From Streptococcus salivarius (GTDB lineage Bacteria; Bacillota; Bacilli; Lactobacillales; Streptococcaceae): DNA of 64,000 nt. The stretch lies in the NCBI RefSeq assembly GCF_000785515.1, contig NZ_CP009913.1:1268001-1332000 (forward strand). The letters run 5' to 3'. The notes beneath the pieces were generated by a model. That model did no database searches. It was given only the letters and a program-made list of their open reading frames with translations, and was not told the DNA's origin. Shown here in pieces: positions 20,328-29,535 of the stretch (position 1 is its first letter; each line of letters opens with the position of its first letter). A program made the translations under genes and the position numbers.

Positions 20328-20419
20328 AGAGGTCTCCTTTGAGGTCTAATGGGGTTCAATCAACTCACCCACATACAGTCGGAAATTATCTCACACTTCC
20401 ATAGGTCTCTGTTAGTCAT

Positions 20420-21025
20420 TTATTCTATGGTCAACTCGGGTAGAGCCGCCAATAGGTCTTCTTTTGTAATCTTCCCTTGTCTGAGAATTTTAGCCGGTGA
20501 AACAGATAAATCCAAAATCGTCGAATCTACACCTAACAAGGCAGCGTCATCTTGATAGCCTGTCACCTGAAAATCAAATTGCGCTCTTATTTGGTCAAAA
20601 TAACGACCACTAGCCTCCCCAGACTTATTGGCTGAGGGACCAATTAAAGGACCTTCCGCTTGGATCAGCTCTCTAGTGACAGGATGATTTGGCAAACGGA
20701 AGCCAACTGTCGCCAATCCTGAATTAATCCATCTGGGGACTTTATCATTAGCTTTTAAAATGATAGTCAAAGGTCCAGGCAAAAAAGCATCATACAATTG
20801 TTTCAAATACTTGGGTTGCTCTTTTGAGTAGGACAGGATATCTTCATAAGAAGCGACATTCAAATTCATAGCTTTATCTCTAGGACGATTTTTCAGCTCA
20901 TAGACATGGTTTACAGCACTCTCATCCATAGCCTTAGCAAATAGACCATAGACAGTCTCTGTAGGAAGAACGACTGCACCACCGTCAGCCAAGATTTCTC
21001 TTAATACTTTCTTACTTTTCATCAT
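20420..21025 (-). CDS. tsaC: L-threonylcarbamoyladenylate synthase (Sua5/YrdC family)
   Basis: This 201-residue YrdC-domain protein makes threonylcarbamoyl-AMP, the first step of the t6A37 modification of ANN-decoding tRNAs. Visible family features are the start GGAVVLPTETVYGLFA, LKNRPRDKAMNLN, PGPLTIILKA, VGFRLPNHP and GPLIGPSANKSGEAS. The start overlaps the prmC stop by 14 bases. There is no Sua5 C-terminal domain, so it is the short TsaC-like form. Order prfA-prmC-tsaC is common in Firmicutes and groups translation-factor maintenance genes. Confidence 0.92.
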   Translation of the reverse strand: MMKSKKVLREILADGGAVVLPTETVYGLFAKAMDESAVNHVYELKNRPRDKAMNLNVASYEDILSYSKEQPKYLKQLYDAFLPGPLTIILKANDKVPRWINSGLATVGFRLPNHPVTRELIQAEGPLIGPSANKSGEASGRYFDQIRAQFDFQVTGYQDDAALLGVDSTILDLSVSPAKILRQGKITKEDLLAALPELTIE

Positions 21026-21845
21026 CCATCACGACCATTCTATCTTGTCCAAATTGGTCCTTAAGGACACGCACTCGCTTATCTGGAAAATGTAGAGACA
21101 AGAGTCCCTTCAAATCCTGGCCCTGCTTATAGCCAATTTCAAAGTAGAGCTTTCCACTAGGAGTCAAATACTTATCTGCCTCCTCAATAATCTGTCTATA
21201 AATGGCAAGTCCCTCTTCATCAGCAAACAAGGCCATCTTTGGCTCGCTAGCCAAGACATTGATACCAACTTCGTTCTTATCATTTTCAGAAATATAGGGA
21301 GGATTTGACACAATGATATCAAAACTGCCAGAAATATTTTCGAAAACATCTGATTGAACAAAGCTGATGGCTACCTGATTTAGCTTAGCATTCTCCTGAG
21401 CAAGCTCTATCGCATCCACTGATAAGTCACTAGCTGTTACTTGCCAAAGGGGGCGACTCTTTTTCAGGGATACCGAAATAGCACCACTCCCAGTTCCGAT
21501 ATCAAGAACCTTAAGCTCTGTGCTTGGATTTTCCGCTAAAATCAAGTCCACTAGTTCTTCAGTTTCAGGACGTGGAATCAAGACACGTTCATCAACCTGA
21601 AAACGTAAACCATGAAAGTCTTCATAGCCCAAGATATACTGAGCAGGCTTGTGTTTCTTTAGTTGGCTAAATGCATGAGCTAATAGCTCAGCATCTTCCT
21701 CTGAAACTTCCTGACGCAATTGAAGAACAAAATGAGTCAAGTCCCACTGCTTCAAACCACGATAAACAAAGGAAAGGGCCTCTGGCTCTTCTCCAACTGC
21801 CTCAAGCTGCTTCTCATAGTCAGCCAGAACATCCGCTAGAATCAT
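21012..21845 (-). CDS. prmC: Release factor glutamine methyltransferase
   Basis: PrmC (HemK) methylates the glutamine of the GGQ motif in release factors. The 277-residue protein has the N-terminal helical domain, the SAM-binding motif [15 protein letters not shown] (residues ~113-126) and the catalytic NPPY at 181-184. Its target PrfA is encoded immediately upstream, and the two genes overlap by 4 bases (ATGA type). Confidence 0.96.
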   Translation of the reverse strand: MILADVLADYEKQLEAVGEEPEALSFVYRGLKQWDLTHFVLQLRQEVSEEDAELLAHAFSQLKKHKPAQYILGYEDFHGLRFQVDERVLIPRPETEELVDLILAENPSTELKVLDIGTGSGAISVSLKKSRPLWQVTASDLSVDAIELAQENAKLNQVAISFVQSDVFENISGSFDIIVSNPPYISENDKNEVGINVLASEPKMALFADEEGLAIYRQIIEEADKYLTPSGKLYFEIGYKQGQDLKGLLSLHFPDKRVRVLKDQFGQDRMVVMDDEK

Positions 21846-22921
21846 TTGTTAAGCTCTTCCAATTTTTGCGTTTGATCATAAAGAACCAAGGCATCCACAA
21901 CTTCATCTAGTTTCCCAGCCAAAATCGTATCTAGTTTTTGAAGGGTCAAACCAATACGGTGATCCGTTACACGGTTTTGTGGGAAGTTGTAAGTACGGAT
22001 ACGCTCTGAACGATCTCCTGTACCAACAGTAGACTTACGCTCAGCATCTTGTTCATCTTGAGCGATTTGTGCAAAGTGGTCCGCAACACGCGCACGGATA
22101 ATCTTCATGGCTTTATCACGGTTCTTCTGTTGTGTACGTTCTTCTTGCATCTCTACTTTGATTCCAGTAGGAATGTGAACCATACGAACCGCAGTCGCAA
22201 CCTTATTGACGTTCTGACCACCAGCACCAGATGCGTGATAGATATCGACACGAAGGTCCTTAGGATCAATTTCGTACTCTACTTCTTCAACTTCTGGCAT
22301 AACCAAAACAGTTGCTGTAGAGGTATGAACACGACCTTGGCTCTCAGTCACAGGCACACGTTGTACACGGTGTGCTCCTGATTCATATTTGAGTTTTGAG
22401 TAGACTGATTGTCCTGAAACCATGGCAACCACTTCTTTGATACCACCGACACCATTATAAGAAGCTTCCATGACCTCAAAGCGCCAACCTTGTGTTTCTG
22501 CGTATTTTTGGTACATAGCTAAAAGGTCACCTGCAAACAAGGCAGCTTCATCACCACCTGCGGCTCCACGGATTTCGAGGATGATATTCTTGTCATCATT
22601 AGGGTCTTTTGGCAAGAGAAGAATTTTCAAGCGTTCTTCGTACTCTTCTTTAGCGGCTTTGGATTCTTTGAGTTCTTCCTTAGCCATTTCTTCCAAGTCA
22701 GGATCACCACTTGCTTCCTTAATCATCTCTTCAGCGTCTGAGATACTTTGGATGACTTGCTTGTACTCACGGTATGCTGTCACAGTTTCACGAGTATTTG
22801 CCTCTTCACGCGACAACTCCATGAAGCGTTTAGTGTCTGAAACGACTTCAGGGTCACTAAGCAATTCACCCAATTCCTCATAACGGTCTTCAACCGCTTG
22901 TAACTGATCATAAATATTCAT
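21842..22921 (-). CDS. prfA: Peptide chain release factor 1
   Basis: RF1 recognises UAA and UAG stop codons. The 359-residue protein has the codon-recognition tripeptide PVT at 190-192 and the peptidyl-hydrolysis motif GAGGQ with GGQ at 234-236, modified by the product of the next gene. Length and domain order are standard. The start follows an AAGGAG-type RBS and lies 24 bases after tdk. Confidence 0.97.
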   Translation of the reverse strand: MNIYDQLQAVEDRYEELGELLSDPEVVSDTKRFMELSREEANTRETVTAYREYKQVIQSISDAEEMIKEASGDPDLEEMAKEELKESKAAKEEYEERLKILLLPKDPNDDKNIILEIRGAAGGDEAALFAGDLLAMYQKYAETQGWRFEVMEASYNGVGGIKEVVAMVSGQSVYSKLKYESGAHRVQRVPVTESQGRVHTSTATVLVMPEVEEVEYEIDPKDLRVDIYHASGAGGQNVNKVATAVRMVHIPTGIKVEMQEERTQQKNRDKAMKIIRARVADHFAQIAQDEQDAERKSTVGTGDRSERIRTYNFPQNRVTDHRIGLTLQKLDTILAGKLDEVVDALVLYDQTQKLEELNK

Positions 22922-22945
22922 TTGTTATCTTTACTCCTTATATAA

Positions 22946-23554
22946 CTAATAGTCGTTTTCAGCCTTATTCAAAGGGATTATGTTTTCTTGAGGTGGATTA
23001 AACCAGTGCTTTCGGCAAACGGAGATATAACTCTCGTGTCCTCCAATTTGAACTTGTGCTCCCTCATAAACTGGCTTACCATCTTCCATACGAAGAACCA
23101 TGGTTGCCTTTCTCGAGCAATAATGACAAATAGTCTTGATTTCATCAATCTTATCAGACAAAAGCAAAAGATATTTAGAACCTTCAAAGAGATTGTTCTG
23201 AAAATCATTTTTGAGACCAAAAGCCATCACTGGGATATCTAACTCATCAACAATTCGTGCCAAATCATAGACATTCGCACGGGTCAAAAACTGAGCCTCA
23301 TCAACTAAAACGCAGTAAGGTCGTGGATCCATATGAGCAATGTAACCAAAAATATCCGTATCATCACCAATAGGATAGGCCTTCCGTTTCATGCCAATAC
23401 GACTAGAGATATAGCCGACCCCATCTCGATTATCCAAACGACTGGTCAACAATACTACTGGTTTCCCTTGTTCTTCGTAATTATAGGCAACCTTAAGAAT
23501 TTCAATGGATTTCCCAGAATTCATGGTGCCGTAGCGAAAATAAAGTTGTGCCAA
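22946..23554 (-). CDS. tdk: Thymidine kinase
   Basis: Type II thymidine kinase (about 202 residues) that phosphorylates thymidine for salvage. The P-loop YGTMNSGKS is at residues 8-16, the DEAQF motif is mid-protein, and the zinc ligands are in CHYCSRKA and CRKHW. I place the start at a TTG codon at 23554, 5 bases after GAGGAG, giving MAQLYFRYG; the frame stays open further upstream, but the upstream residues do not fit the family and overlap a probable promoter. It heads the tdk-prfA-prmC-tsaC run. Confidence 0.93.
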   Translation of the reverse strand: MAQLYFRYGTMNSGKSIEILKVAYNYEEQGKPVVLLTSRLDNRDGVGYISSRIGMKRKAYPIGDDTDIFGYIAHMDPRPYCVLVDEAQFLTRANVYDLARIVDELDIPVMAFGLKNDFQNNLFEGSKYLLLLSDKIDEIKTICHYCSRKATMVLRMEDGKPVYEGAQVQIGGHESYISVCRKHWFNPPQENIIPLNKAENDY

Positions 23555-23603
23555 ACCAGTCTCCTCTAAAATATGTATTGTACTTATTTTATCATAATTC
23601 CAA

Positions 23604-23659
23604 GCGTAAAAGGGAGGGAGACTGAACAATTTTTTGAAAAAAGTTCGCCTCTCTCCCTT
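23604..23659 (-). terminator. Terminator of add
   Basis: On the minus strand AAGGGAGAGAGGCGAAC pairs imperfectly with GTTCAGTCTCCCTCCCTT around an AT-rich loop and is followed by TTTT, about 80 bases past the add stop and next to the tdk promoter. Confidence 0.6.
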
Positions 23660-23739
23660 ATTTTTATGCTAGGTTTGACTGGTATTCCAAATGGCTCAAT
23701 CTTATCTTCCTGATAAAGTTTTACCAGTCTAAAAGTTTC

Positions 23740-24750
23740 TTATGAATAGGCTTTAGCCAATTTTTCAAGAAGTTCTTCTTTCTCCTCATCGCTGGCAAAT
23801 GAAGCTTCAATTGCCGTCTTATTATGAGCATAAAAGTCTTGAACTGAGCTATCAAAATGCTTGTGATAGAGTTCGTACTCTTTGGTCAGGTTTGTATCAG
23901 AAACGGTACGATTGTCCGTATTAATAGTAATATTAGCCCCTGCCGCTTTCATTTTTAGATAAGGAAAATCAGTAACTGTAACAGCTGCCTTGGTCTGGAG
24001 ATTACTTGTTAAACATAACTCTCCTGTGACACCATTTTTGACAAACTCTTCCAAAAGCTCGGGTTCTTGAGCCAAAATCGTTGCATGGCCATTACGCTTA
24101 ATTCCCATGGCAATCGACTCAGCCAAAAAGGCAGGGCAACCACACTCACCAGCATGAAAAGTCATCGGACGGTTGTAACTTTGGACTTGTTCAATCAAAG
24201 GTTTAATCGCTTTAGGTCCATAATGATGTTCATCTCCAGCAAAATCAAAACCAACAAAGTCACTATTTTCAACTTCATTTGCTTCATCAAGAATACGAGC
24301 CGTTAATTCTTGATCTGATTGGCGCATGCCACAAACTAGGGCCTTGGCTACAATACCAAATTCTTCTTGAGCTTGACGTAAGCCTTGACAAACAGCATCA
24401 ATGGTCTCAGCGACAGTCAATCCCTTATCCATTGACAATTCTGGAGCAAAACGCACTTCAATATAGATGACATTTTCAAGAGCAGCCTGTTTTGCGACAT
24501 CATAAGCCGCAATAGTCAAGGCTTCCTTTGTTTGAAGCAAAGGACGAATATAATCAAAAGCCTCAAGATAATCTAGGAGACTCTCACAGGTAGCCGGTGC
24601 TGTCACATGATGTTTGAGCTCCGCATCGTCCTCAGGTAACTCAATCTGTGCCAAGTCAGCTAGGTGACGAATGGTTTCCAATGATAGAGAACCATCCAAA
24701 TGGCAGTGTAGTTCTGTTTTAGCCAACTTATGAAAATCAATAGCAGTCAT
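23740..24750 (-). CDS. add: Adenosine deaminase
   Basis: Deaminates adenosine to inosine in purine salvage. The 336-residue protein has the N-terminal zinc-binding pair in HCHLDGS (His15, His17), HAGECG with the third His and the catalytic Glu, and the Asp in INTDNRTVS. Full length and monocistronic, opposite the GST-like gene, with a terminator before tdk. The nearby thymidine kinase makes this a small nucleoside-salvage neighbourhood, though the genes are not co-transcribed. Confidence 0.95.
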   Translation of the reverse strand: MTAIDFHKLAKTELHCHLDGSLSLETIRHLADLAQIELPEDDAELKHHVTAPATCESLLDYLEAFDYIRPLLQTKEALTIAAYDVAKQAALENVIYIEVRFAPELSMDKGLTVAETIDAVCQGLRQAQEEFGIVAKALVCGMRQSDQELTARILDEANEVENSDFVGFDFAGDEHHYGPKAIKPLIEQVQSYNRPMTFHAGECGCPAFLAESIAMGIKRNGHATILAQEPELLEEFVKNGVTGELCLTSNLQTKAAVTVTDFPYLKMKAAGANITINTDNRTVSDTNLTKEYELYHKHFDSSVQDFYAHNKTAIEASFASDEEKEELLEKLAKAYS

Positions 24751-24925
24751 TCTTTTCTTCCTCTCTAAACAATATGTTTTTTTATCAGATAAAAATTAAT
24801 TTTTACTATCTTATCATTCTTATGGAAAAAGTCAAGGTGCCGCTCCTAATAGGACGTAGTAGATTCTTGAAATGCCATTAGCATTTTGTTAGGATGTAAC
24901 TATCAAGAATACAAGGAGAAACTTT

Positions 24926-25714
24926 ATGTCTGACTATATTTTACCAGAAGTTTGGGAAAACCCAACCTCTATGGGAGGTGCCTGGGGTGGCCTCAATCAA
25001 CCTACAGCTGGTGCACGTTTTGAACAAACTTTACCTAAAGGTGACCAACCTTTCCAACTCTATACTCTTCCGACACCAAATGGTATCAAGGCAACTATCA
25101 TGCTGGAAGAATTGAAAGAACTTGGTGTAACTCAAGCAGGTTATGACGCTTATCGTATTAAGATTGGTGACGGTGATCAATTCGGCTCAGACTTTGTTTC
25201 AATCAATCCAAACTCAAAGATTCCAGCCATGATGGATTACTCTGAAGACCAACCAGTTCGTGTCTTCGAATCAGCTAACATCCTCCTTTACTTGGCTGAA
25301 AAATTCGGCAAACTCATTCCAACTGATCACGGAAAACGTACGGAAGTTCTCAACTGGCTCTTTTGGCAAACAGGTGCTGCTCCTTTTCTAGGTGGTGGCT
25401 TTGGGCACTTCTTCCACTATGCACCTGAAAAAATCGAATATGCCATCAACCGTTTTGCCATGGAAGCCAAACGCCAACTCGACTTGCTCGATAAAGAATT
25501 AGCAACCAAACCTTATATTGCTGGCGATGAATATACTATCGCTGATATCGCTATCTGGTCTTGGTATGGCCGTCTTGCTCAAGATAAGATTTGGGATAAG
25601 GCTGGTATTTTCCTTGATGTTAAAGAATACAAGCATCTTCAAGCTTGGACTGAAAAAATTGCCGACCGTCCAGCAGTTAAACGAGGACTTGAAGTCGACT
25701 ATAAAGAAATCTAA
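24926..25714 (+). CDS. Glutathione S-transferase family protein (YghU-like)
   Basis: A 262-residue protein with a thioredoxin-fold N-terminal half (QLYTLPTPNGIKATIMLEEL, about residues 45-65, then INPNSKIPAM and the SNAIL-like FESANILLYLAE) and an all-helical C-terminal half (DEYTIADIAIWSWYG). This matches the Nu-class/YghU group, which uses glutathione as a disulfide reductase. The presence of the gene fits salivarius-group streptococci, which take up or make glutathione, but the reaction here is inferred. It has a good RBS (AAGGAG) and its own terminator. The promoter lies in the 175-base divergent region shared with add. Confidence 0.88.
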   Translation: MSDYILPEVWENPTSMGGAWGGLNQPTAGARFEQTLPKGDQPFQLYTLPTPNGIKATIMLEELKELGVTQAGYDAYRIKIGDGDQFGSDFVSINPNSKIPAMMDYSEDQPVRVFESANILLYLAEKFGKLIPTDHGKRTEVLNWLFWQTGAAPFLGGGFGHFFHYAPEKIEYAINRFAMEAKRQLDLLDKELATKPYIAGDEYTIADIAIWSWYGRLAQDKIWDKAGIFLDVKEYKHLQAWTEKIADRPAVKRGLEVDYKEI

Positions 25715-25721
25715 TTTTTAT

Positions 25722-25750
25722 AACGGTTTGCCTAGGCTAACCGTTTTTCT
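25722..25750 (+). terminator. Terminator of the GST-like gene
   Basis: AACGGTTTGCC pairs with GGCTAACCGTT (one T-T mismatch) over a 2-base loop, followed by TTTT. Confidence 0.85.
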
Positions 25751-25760
25751 ATTGTTTCAT

Positions 25761-25768
25761 GATATAAT
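25761..25768 (+). promoter_or_regulatory. Extended -10 of the DHH phosphoesterase gene
   Basis: TGATATAAT immediately downstream of the GST-gene terminator, 27 bases before the ATG, which is preceded by AAGGAG. Confidence 0.55.
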
Positions 25769-25794
25769 AGAAGCAAAATCACAAGGAGACATTC

Positions 25795-26739
25795 ATGACT
25801 GTATTTCAAGCTATTTTAGAAAAAATCAAAGCCTACGACACTATTATTATCCACCGCCACCAAAGACCTGACCCAGATGCCATTGGTAGTCAGGTAGGAC
25901 TGAAGGAAATTTTAAAAACAAACTTTCCAGATAAAAAGGTTCTTGCGACAGGTGTCAATGAACCTACCTTATCTTGGATTGCTGAGATGGACGAGGTAGC
26001 TGATCAAGACTATGAAGGGGCACTTGTTATTGTTACCGATACTGCCAACACCCCTCGTATCGACGACGATCGTTATGATAAAGGTGACTTCCTTATCAAA
26101 ATTGACCATCATCCTAACGATGATGCCTACGGTGACCTTCTACTTGTTGATACGACTGCTTCAAGCGCCAGCGAAATTGTGACAGACTGGGCCCTCAGCC
26201 TTGGCCTTTCCTTGTCAGATGCTGCTGCGCGTGTTCTCTACAATGGTATTGTTGGCGATACAGGTCGCTTCCTCTTTCCATCTACTACTCCTAAAACACT
26301 TCAAATCGCGGCTAAACTTCGTGAATACGACTTTGATTTTGCAGCAATGGCTCGTCGTATGGACAGTTTTCCTTTCAAAATTGCTAAACTACAAGGTTAT
26401 GTTTTCGATAATCTAGAAGTCGATGAAAATGGTGCAGCTCGAGTTGTCTTGACACGAAAGATTTTGGATGAATTCAATGTCACTGATGCTGAAAGTTCTG
26501 CCATTGTTGGAACTCCAGGCCGTATTGATTGTGTCGAATCTTGGGCTATTTTCGTAGAGCAGCCTGAAGGACATTACCGTGTCCGTCTACGTAGTAAAAG
26601 CATTGTCATCAACGAGATTGCCAAACGCCATGATGGTGGCGGCCACCCACTAGCTAGTGGGGCAAATTCCTACAGCTTAGAAGAAAACGAACAAATCTAT
26701 CAAGAAATCAAGGATACAGTTGCCCATGCAACTCACTAA
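25795..26739 (+). CDS. DHH/DHHA1 phosphoesterase (NrnA/Pde2-like)
   Basis: A 314-residue DHH-family protein. The manganese-site motifs are HRHQRPDPDAIGS (about residues 20-32), TDTANTPRID, and IDHHPNDDAYGD; the C-terminal DHHA1 domain ends in the substrate loop GGGHPLASGA. The family degrades nanoRNAs, pAp and, in streptococci (Pde2), linear pApA from cyclic-di-AMP turnover. It has no membrane or PAS segments, so it is the soluble type rather than GdpP. The stop overlaps the start of apbE, suggesting coupled expression. Which substrate dominates cannot be read from the sequence. Confidence 0.9.
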   Translation: MTVFQAILEKIKAYDTIIIHRHQRPDPDAIGSQVGLKEILKTNFPDKKVLATGVNEPTLSWIAEMDEVADQDYEGALVIVTDTANTPRIDDDRYDKGDFLIKIDHHPNDDAYGDLLLVDTTASSASEIVTDWALSLGLSLSDAAARVLYNGIVGDTGRFLFPSTTPKTLQIAAKLREYDFDFAAMARRMDSFPFKIAKLQGYVFDNLEVDENGAARVVLTRKILDEFNVTDAESSAIVGTPGRIDCVESWAIFVEQPEGHYRVRLRSKSIVINEIAKRHDGGGHPLASGANSYSLEENEQIYQEIKDTVAHATH

Positions 26740-27658
26740 TCGTCGTGTACGTCTCATGGGAACTGTGATTGACGTCTCTATCTATCATAAAGAACCAGAA
26801 CCCCTGCTAGACCAAGTTGAAGCACTTCTACATACCTACAATAAGCGCTTCTCAGCCAATGACGACAGTTCCGAACTCATGAAAATTAACAAGGCAGCAG
26901 GCTTACATCCAGTGACAGTTCACCCAGAGCTTTTTGAACTTATTTCTCTTGGAAAATGGCATAGCTGCCAACCTGGAAGTCACCTTAATATTGCTATCGG
27001 GCCTCTCATTCAGACTTGGCGCATTGGTTTTTCTGATGCTAAGCTGCCTCTTCCTGAAGAAATTCGTCCGCTCCTAGATATCATCAATCCCAACGCCATT
27101 CTTCTATCCGAGGAAAATCAAAGTGTTTTTCTCAAAGAAAAAGGGATGAAAATTGATCTTGGTGCTCTGGCAAAGGGATATATTGCAGATCGTATTGCAG
27201 ATTTTCTTAAAGCTAAAAAAGTAACCAGCGCCCTAATCAATCTCGGAGGTAATGTCCTAACCTTTGGACCAGCTCTCCATAATCCTGACCAAAAATGGCG
27301 CATTGGTATTCAAAATCCTAAGGAGACAAGAAACACAAATCTTATGGTGCTTGCTATAAGAGACCAGTCTGTTGTCACTTCGGGAATCTATGAACGTACT
27401 TTTGAGATAGATGGCAAAACCTACCATCATATTTTTGATAGCCAAACTGGTTATCCAGTCTCCAGTGACCTAGCCAGCCTTACCATTATTTCATCCCTCT
27501 CAGTGGACGGTGAAATTTGGACAACCCGCTTATTTGGCTCTAGTCTCGAACACATATTCCAAGAAGTTAGTTCACAAGCTGAGCTTGAAGCAATCATCGT
27601 TGATAAAGACAATCACTGCTTTCAGACAGGTGGCATTTACAAAATGCGAATTTCCTAA
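26726..27658 (+). CDS. apbE: FAD:protein FMN transferase (ApbE family)
   Basis: ApbE attaches FMN covalently to Thr/Ser of target flavoproteins using FAD. The roughly 310-residue protein has the family motifs KIDLGALAKGYIAD, INLGGNVLTFG and TSGIYERTFEIDG followed by YHHIFDSQTGYP, which form the FAD- and Mg-binding site. I see no lipobox or signal peptide, so this copy looks cytoplasmic, unlike the usual lipoprotein form. It overlaps the DHH gene by 14 bases. I start it at MQLTN (26726). No FMN-accepting partner (NqrC, RnfG, FMN_bind) is in the window. Confidence 0.9.
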   Translation: MQLTNRRVRLMGTVIDVSIYHKEPEPLLDQVEALLHTYNKRFSANDDSSELMKINKAAGLHPVTVHPELFELISLGKWHSCQPGSHLNIAIGPLIQTWRIGFSDAKLPLPEEIRPLLDIINPNAILLSEENQSVFLKEKGMKIDLGALAKGYIADRIADFLKAKKVTSALINLGGNVLTFGPALHNPDQKWRIGIQNPKETRNTNLMVLAIRDQSVVTSGIYERTFEIDGKTYHHIFDSQTGYPVSSDLASLTIISSLSVDGEIWTTRLFGSSLEHIFQEVSSQAELEAIIVDKDNHCFQTGGIYKMRIS

Positions 27659-27675
27659 AAAATAGTAAAAAAGAC

Positions 27676-27704
27676 TTGTCAAGTAGACCACCTTTTGATA
27701 AACT
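27676..27704 (+). promoter_or_regulatory. Candidate promoter of rpmE2
   Basis: TTGTCA and TAAACT are separated by 17 bases, 60 bases before the rpmE2 start codon. Confidence 0.5.
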
Positions 27705-27764
27705 AAAATAGTTAAAAAAAACTATGGTGCGGAAAGTACCATGGCAGAAAGGAAATATTTTAAC

Positions 27765-28007
27765 ATGAAAAAAGATATCCATCCAGATTACCGTCAAGTA
27801 GTATTCATGGACACAACTACTGGTTACCAATTCCTTAGCGGTTCAACTAAACACTCAAACGAAACAGTTGAATTCGAAGGTGAAACTTACCCACTTATCC
27901 GTGTAGAAATTTCATCAGATTCACACCCATTCTACACTGGCCGTCAAAAATTCACACAAGCAGACGGACGCGTGGATCGTTTCAACAAAAAATACGGTCT
28001 CAAATAA
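27765..28007 (+). CDS. rpmE2: 50S ribosomal protein L31 type B
   Basis: An 80-residue L31 of the zinc-free type B: the sequence [20 protein letters not shown] contains no CxxC pair, and no cysteine at all. I use the ATG at 27765, preceded by AGAAAGGA; an ATG 24 bases earlier in frame would add a segment unlike the family. Zinc-free L31 normally allows zinc sparing under zinc starvation, but no Zur-like operator is visible. It has its own promoter and terminator. Confidence 0.96.
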   Translation: MKKDIHPDYRQVVFMDTTTGYQFLSGSTKHSNETVEFEGETYPLIRVEISSDSHPFYTGRQKFTQADGRVDRFNKKYGLK

Positions 28008-28024
28008 GCAACATCTTGTTGTTA

Positions 28025-28051
28025 AACCATTCCGATTGGAATGGTTTTTTT
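28025..28051 (+). terminator. Terminator of rpmE2
   Basis: AACCATTCC GATT GGAATGGTT forms a perfect 9-bp stem followed by TTTTT. Confidence 0.93.
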
Positions 28052-28094
28052 GTATGCTCTTGGGTATAAGCTCTCCTACTCCCATATTTATAAA

Positions 28095-28125
28095 ATAAAA
28101 AAACAGCTTCCATATGGAAACCGTT
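28095..28125 (-). terminator. Terminator of the NRAMP-like gene
   Basis: On the minus strand AACGGTTTCC and GGAAGCTGTT pair over 10 bp with two G-U pairs, followed by TTTTTTATTTT, 9 bases past the stop. Confidence 0.75.
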
Positions 28126-28133
28126 TATTCCTA

Positions 28134-29396
28134 TTAACCTGCTTTACCAATAGCCAAAGCCCAGATAAAGAAGAGGGCAAATCCGAACAAGAAGATCAAA
28201 CCTGCAATGGCAAGTCCTTTCAACCAAGTTGGAAGGTCTTTCTTCTCTTTTGTAACAAGTACGTAATTCAAAAGCGCAAAGAAAGGTGTTGTAAGGAATG
28301 AACCAATCATGGCGAAACGAAGCATGGTTGCTACTTGACCTTGGAAGAAGAAAATAATGATGAGACCAAGAATAGCTGTCAAGGTCATCCAAACATTCAA
28401 AGGTGTTTGATTTTTTTCTTTTTGGTTAAACAAAAGACGAAGAGAAATTTCGTTAACACGTGAGTAACCATCAATAACGGTAATTACAGTACCAAAGATA
28501 CACAAGAAAGCGATAAAGGTAATCAAATAGCGTGACCACTCACCAAGCACTGATGCGTACATACCAACAAACTGTGCAATATACTTAGCTGATGCTGCTT
28601 CTACTGGTTTACCAGTTGGGTACTGGATAAGAGCACCGAGTGCTACAAAGAATACCGCAAGAATAGCTGTTCCGATGTAACCAACGTTAAAGTCAAAGAG
28701 GGCATCATCAGTGTTGAAATCAACAGTTTTCTTTTTCTCAGCTGACCAAAGTGAGTTAATGGCTGAAATTTCAATTGGTGCTGGCATCCATCCAAGAAGT
28801 GAAACGATAAATGGAAGGGCTGCGAGCTGCCATGGTGTTTTTTCAACGAAGTCAGCACTGTACTCTGGATGTTTGATTGCCGCAATAATAACTGCTGCTA
28901 CTGTTGCAATAGTCAAAGCTGACATAATCCATTTGGCCATACCATCAAGAAGTTTGTAACCACCAAAGAGTAACATCCCCCAGATAATGGCAACCAAAAT
29001 GATTGACCATGTGGTAATAGTCAAACCAAGCATTGGAAAGGCACTAGCAATGATGGCTGAACAAAGAATAGAAACTCCCGCAGTATTAACCAAGGCTGAG
29101 AAGACATTCAAAATGAAGAATACCCAAAGATAGAACTTACCTTTCTCAGCATAACCTTCAACGAGGGTTTTACCCGTATCTGCGGTATACTCAGCACCAA
29201 AACGGAAAAATGGGTATTTAAAGAGGTTAGCAAGAATAACCAAGCCTAGCAAGGCCCATCCATAAGAACCACCCGCTTGGGTTGATGAAACAATGTGGGA
29301 TCCACCTACGGCCGCTGAAGCCATTAGGATACCAGGTCCCATTGCTTTTATTTTACTACGCCAGGTAGACTGACTAGTTGCACTTGTTTGTGACAT
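28134..29396 (-). CDS. NRAMP-superfamily transporter lacking canonical metal-binding motifs
   Basis: A 420-residue protein with about eleven membrane spans that looks like an NRAMP/SLC11 relative. It starts KAMGPGILMASAAVGGSHIVSS, where classical Mn/Fe transporters have GPG...DPGN; the DPGN motif of helix 1 is replaced by GGSH. Helix 6 reads GWMPAPIEISA in place of MPHN. Both metal-coordinating motifs are therefore lost, as in NRAMP-related transporters that carry other substrates. I call the fold with confidence but not manganese transport. The gene is monocistronic with its own terminator. No MntR-type operator was recognised upstream. Confidence 0.75.
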   Translation of the reverse strand: MSQTSATSQSTWRSKIKAMGPGILMASAAVGGSHIVSSTQAGGSYGWALLGLVILANLFKYPFFRFGAEYTADTGKTLVEGYAEKGKFYLWVFFILNVFSALVNTAGVSILCSAIIASAFPMLGLTITTWSIILVAIIWGMLLFGGYKLLDGMAKWIMSALTIATVAAVIIAAIKHPEYSADFVEKTPWQLAALPFIVSLLGWMPAPIEISAINSLWSAEKKKTVDFNTDDALFDFNVGYIGTAILAVFFVALGALIQYPTGKPVEAASAKYIAQFVGMYASVLGEWSRYLITFIAFLCIFGTVITVIDGYSRVNEISLRLLFNQKEKNQTPLNVWMTLTAILGLIIIFFFQGQVATMLRFAMIGSFLTTPFFALLNYVLVTKEKKDLPTWLKGLAIAGLIFLFGFALFFIWALAIGKAG

Positions 29397-29502
29397 AAGA
29401 AAATCTCCTAAAACAAATTTTCAGAATAATCTGAATTGATGTTTACCATTTTACACAATTGTTGGAATAATTTCAATAGTATTTCACATTTTTCTGAAAA
29501 AT

Positions 29503-29529
29503 AGAAAAAAGCCATCCAAACGGATAGCT
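29503..29529 (-). terminator. Terminator of the DUF1002 gene
   Basis: On the minus strand AGCTATCC GTTT GGATGGCT (one G-U pair) is followed by TTTTTT, 7 bases past the stop. Confidence 0.9.
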
Positions 29530-29535
29530 CTTTTA

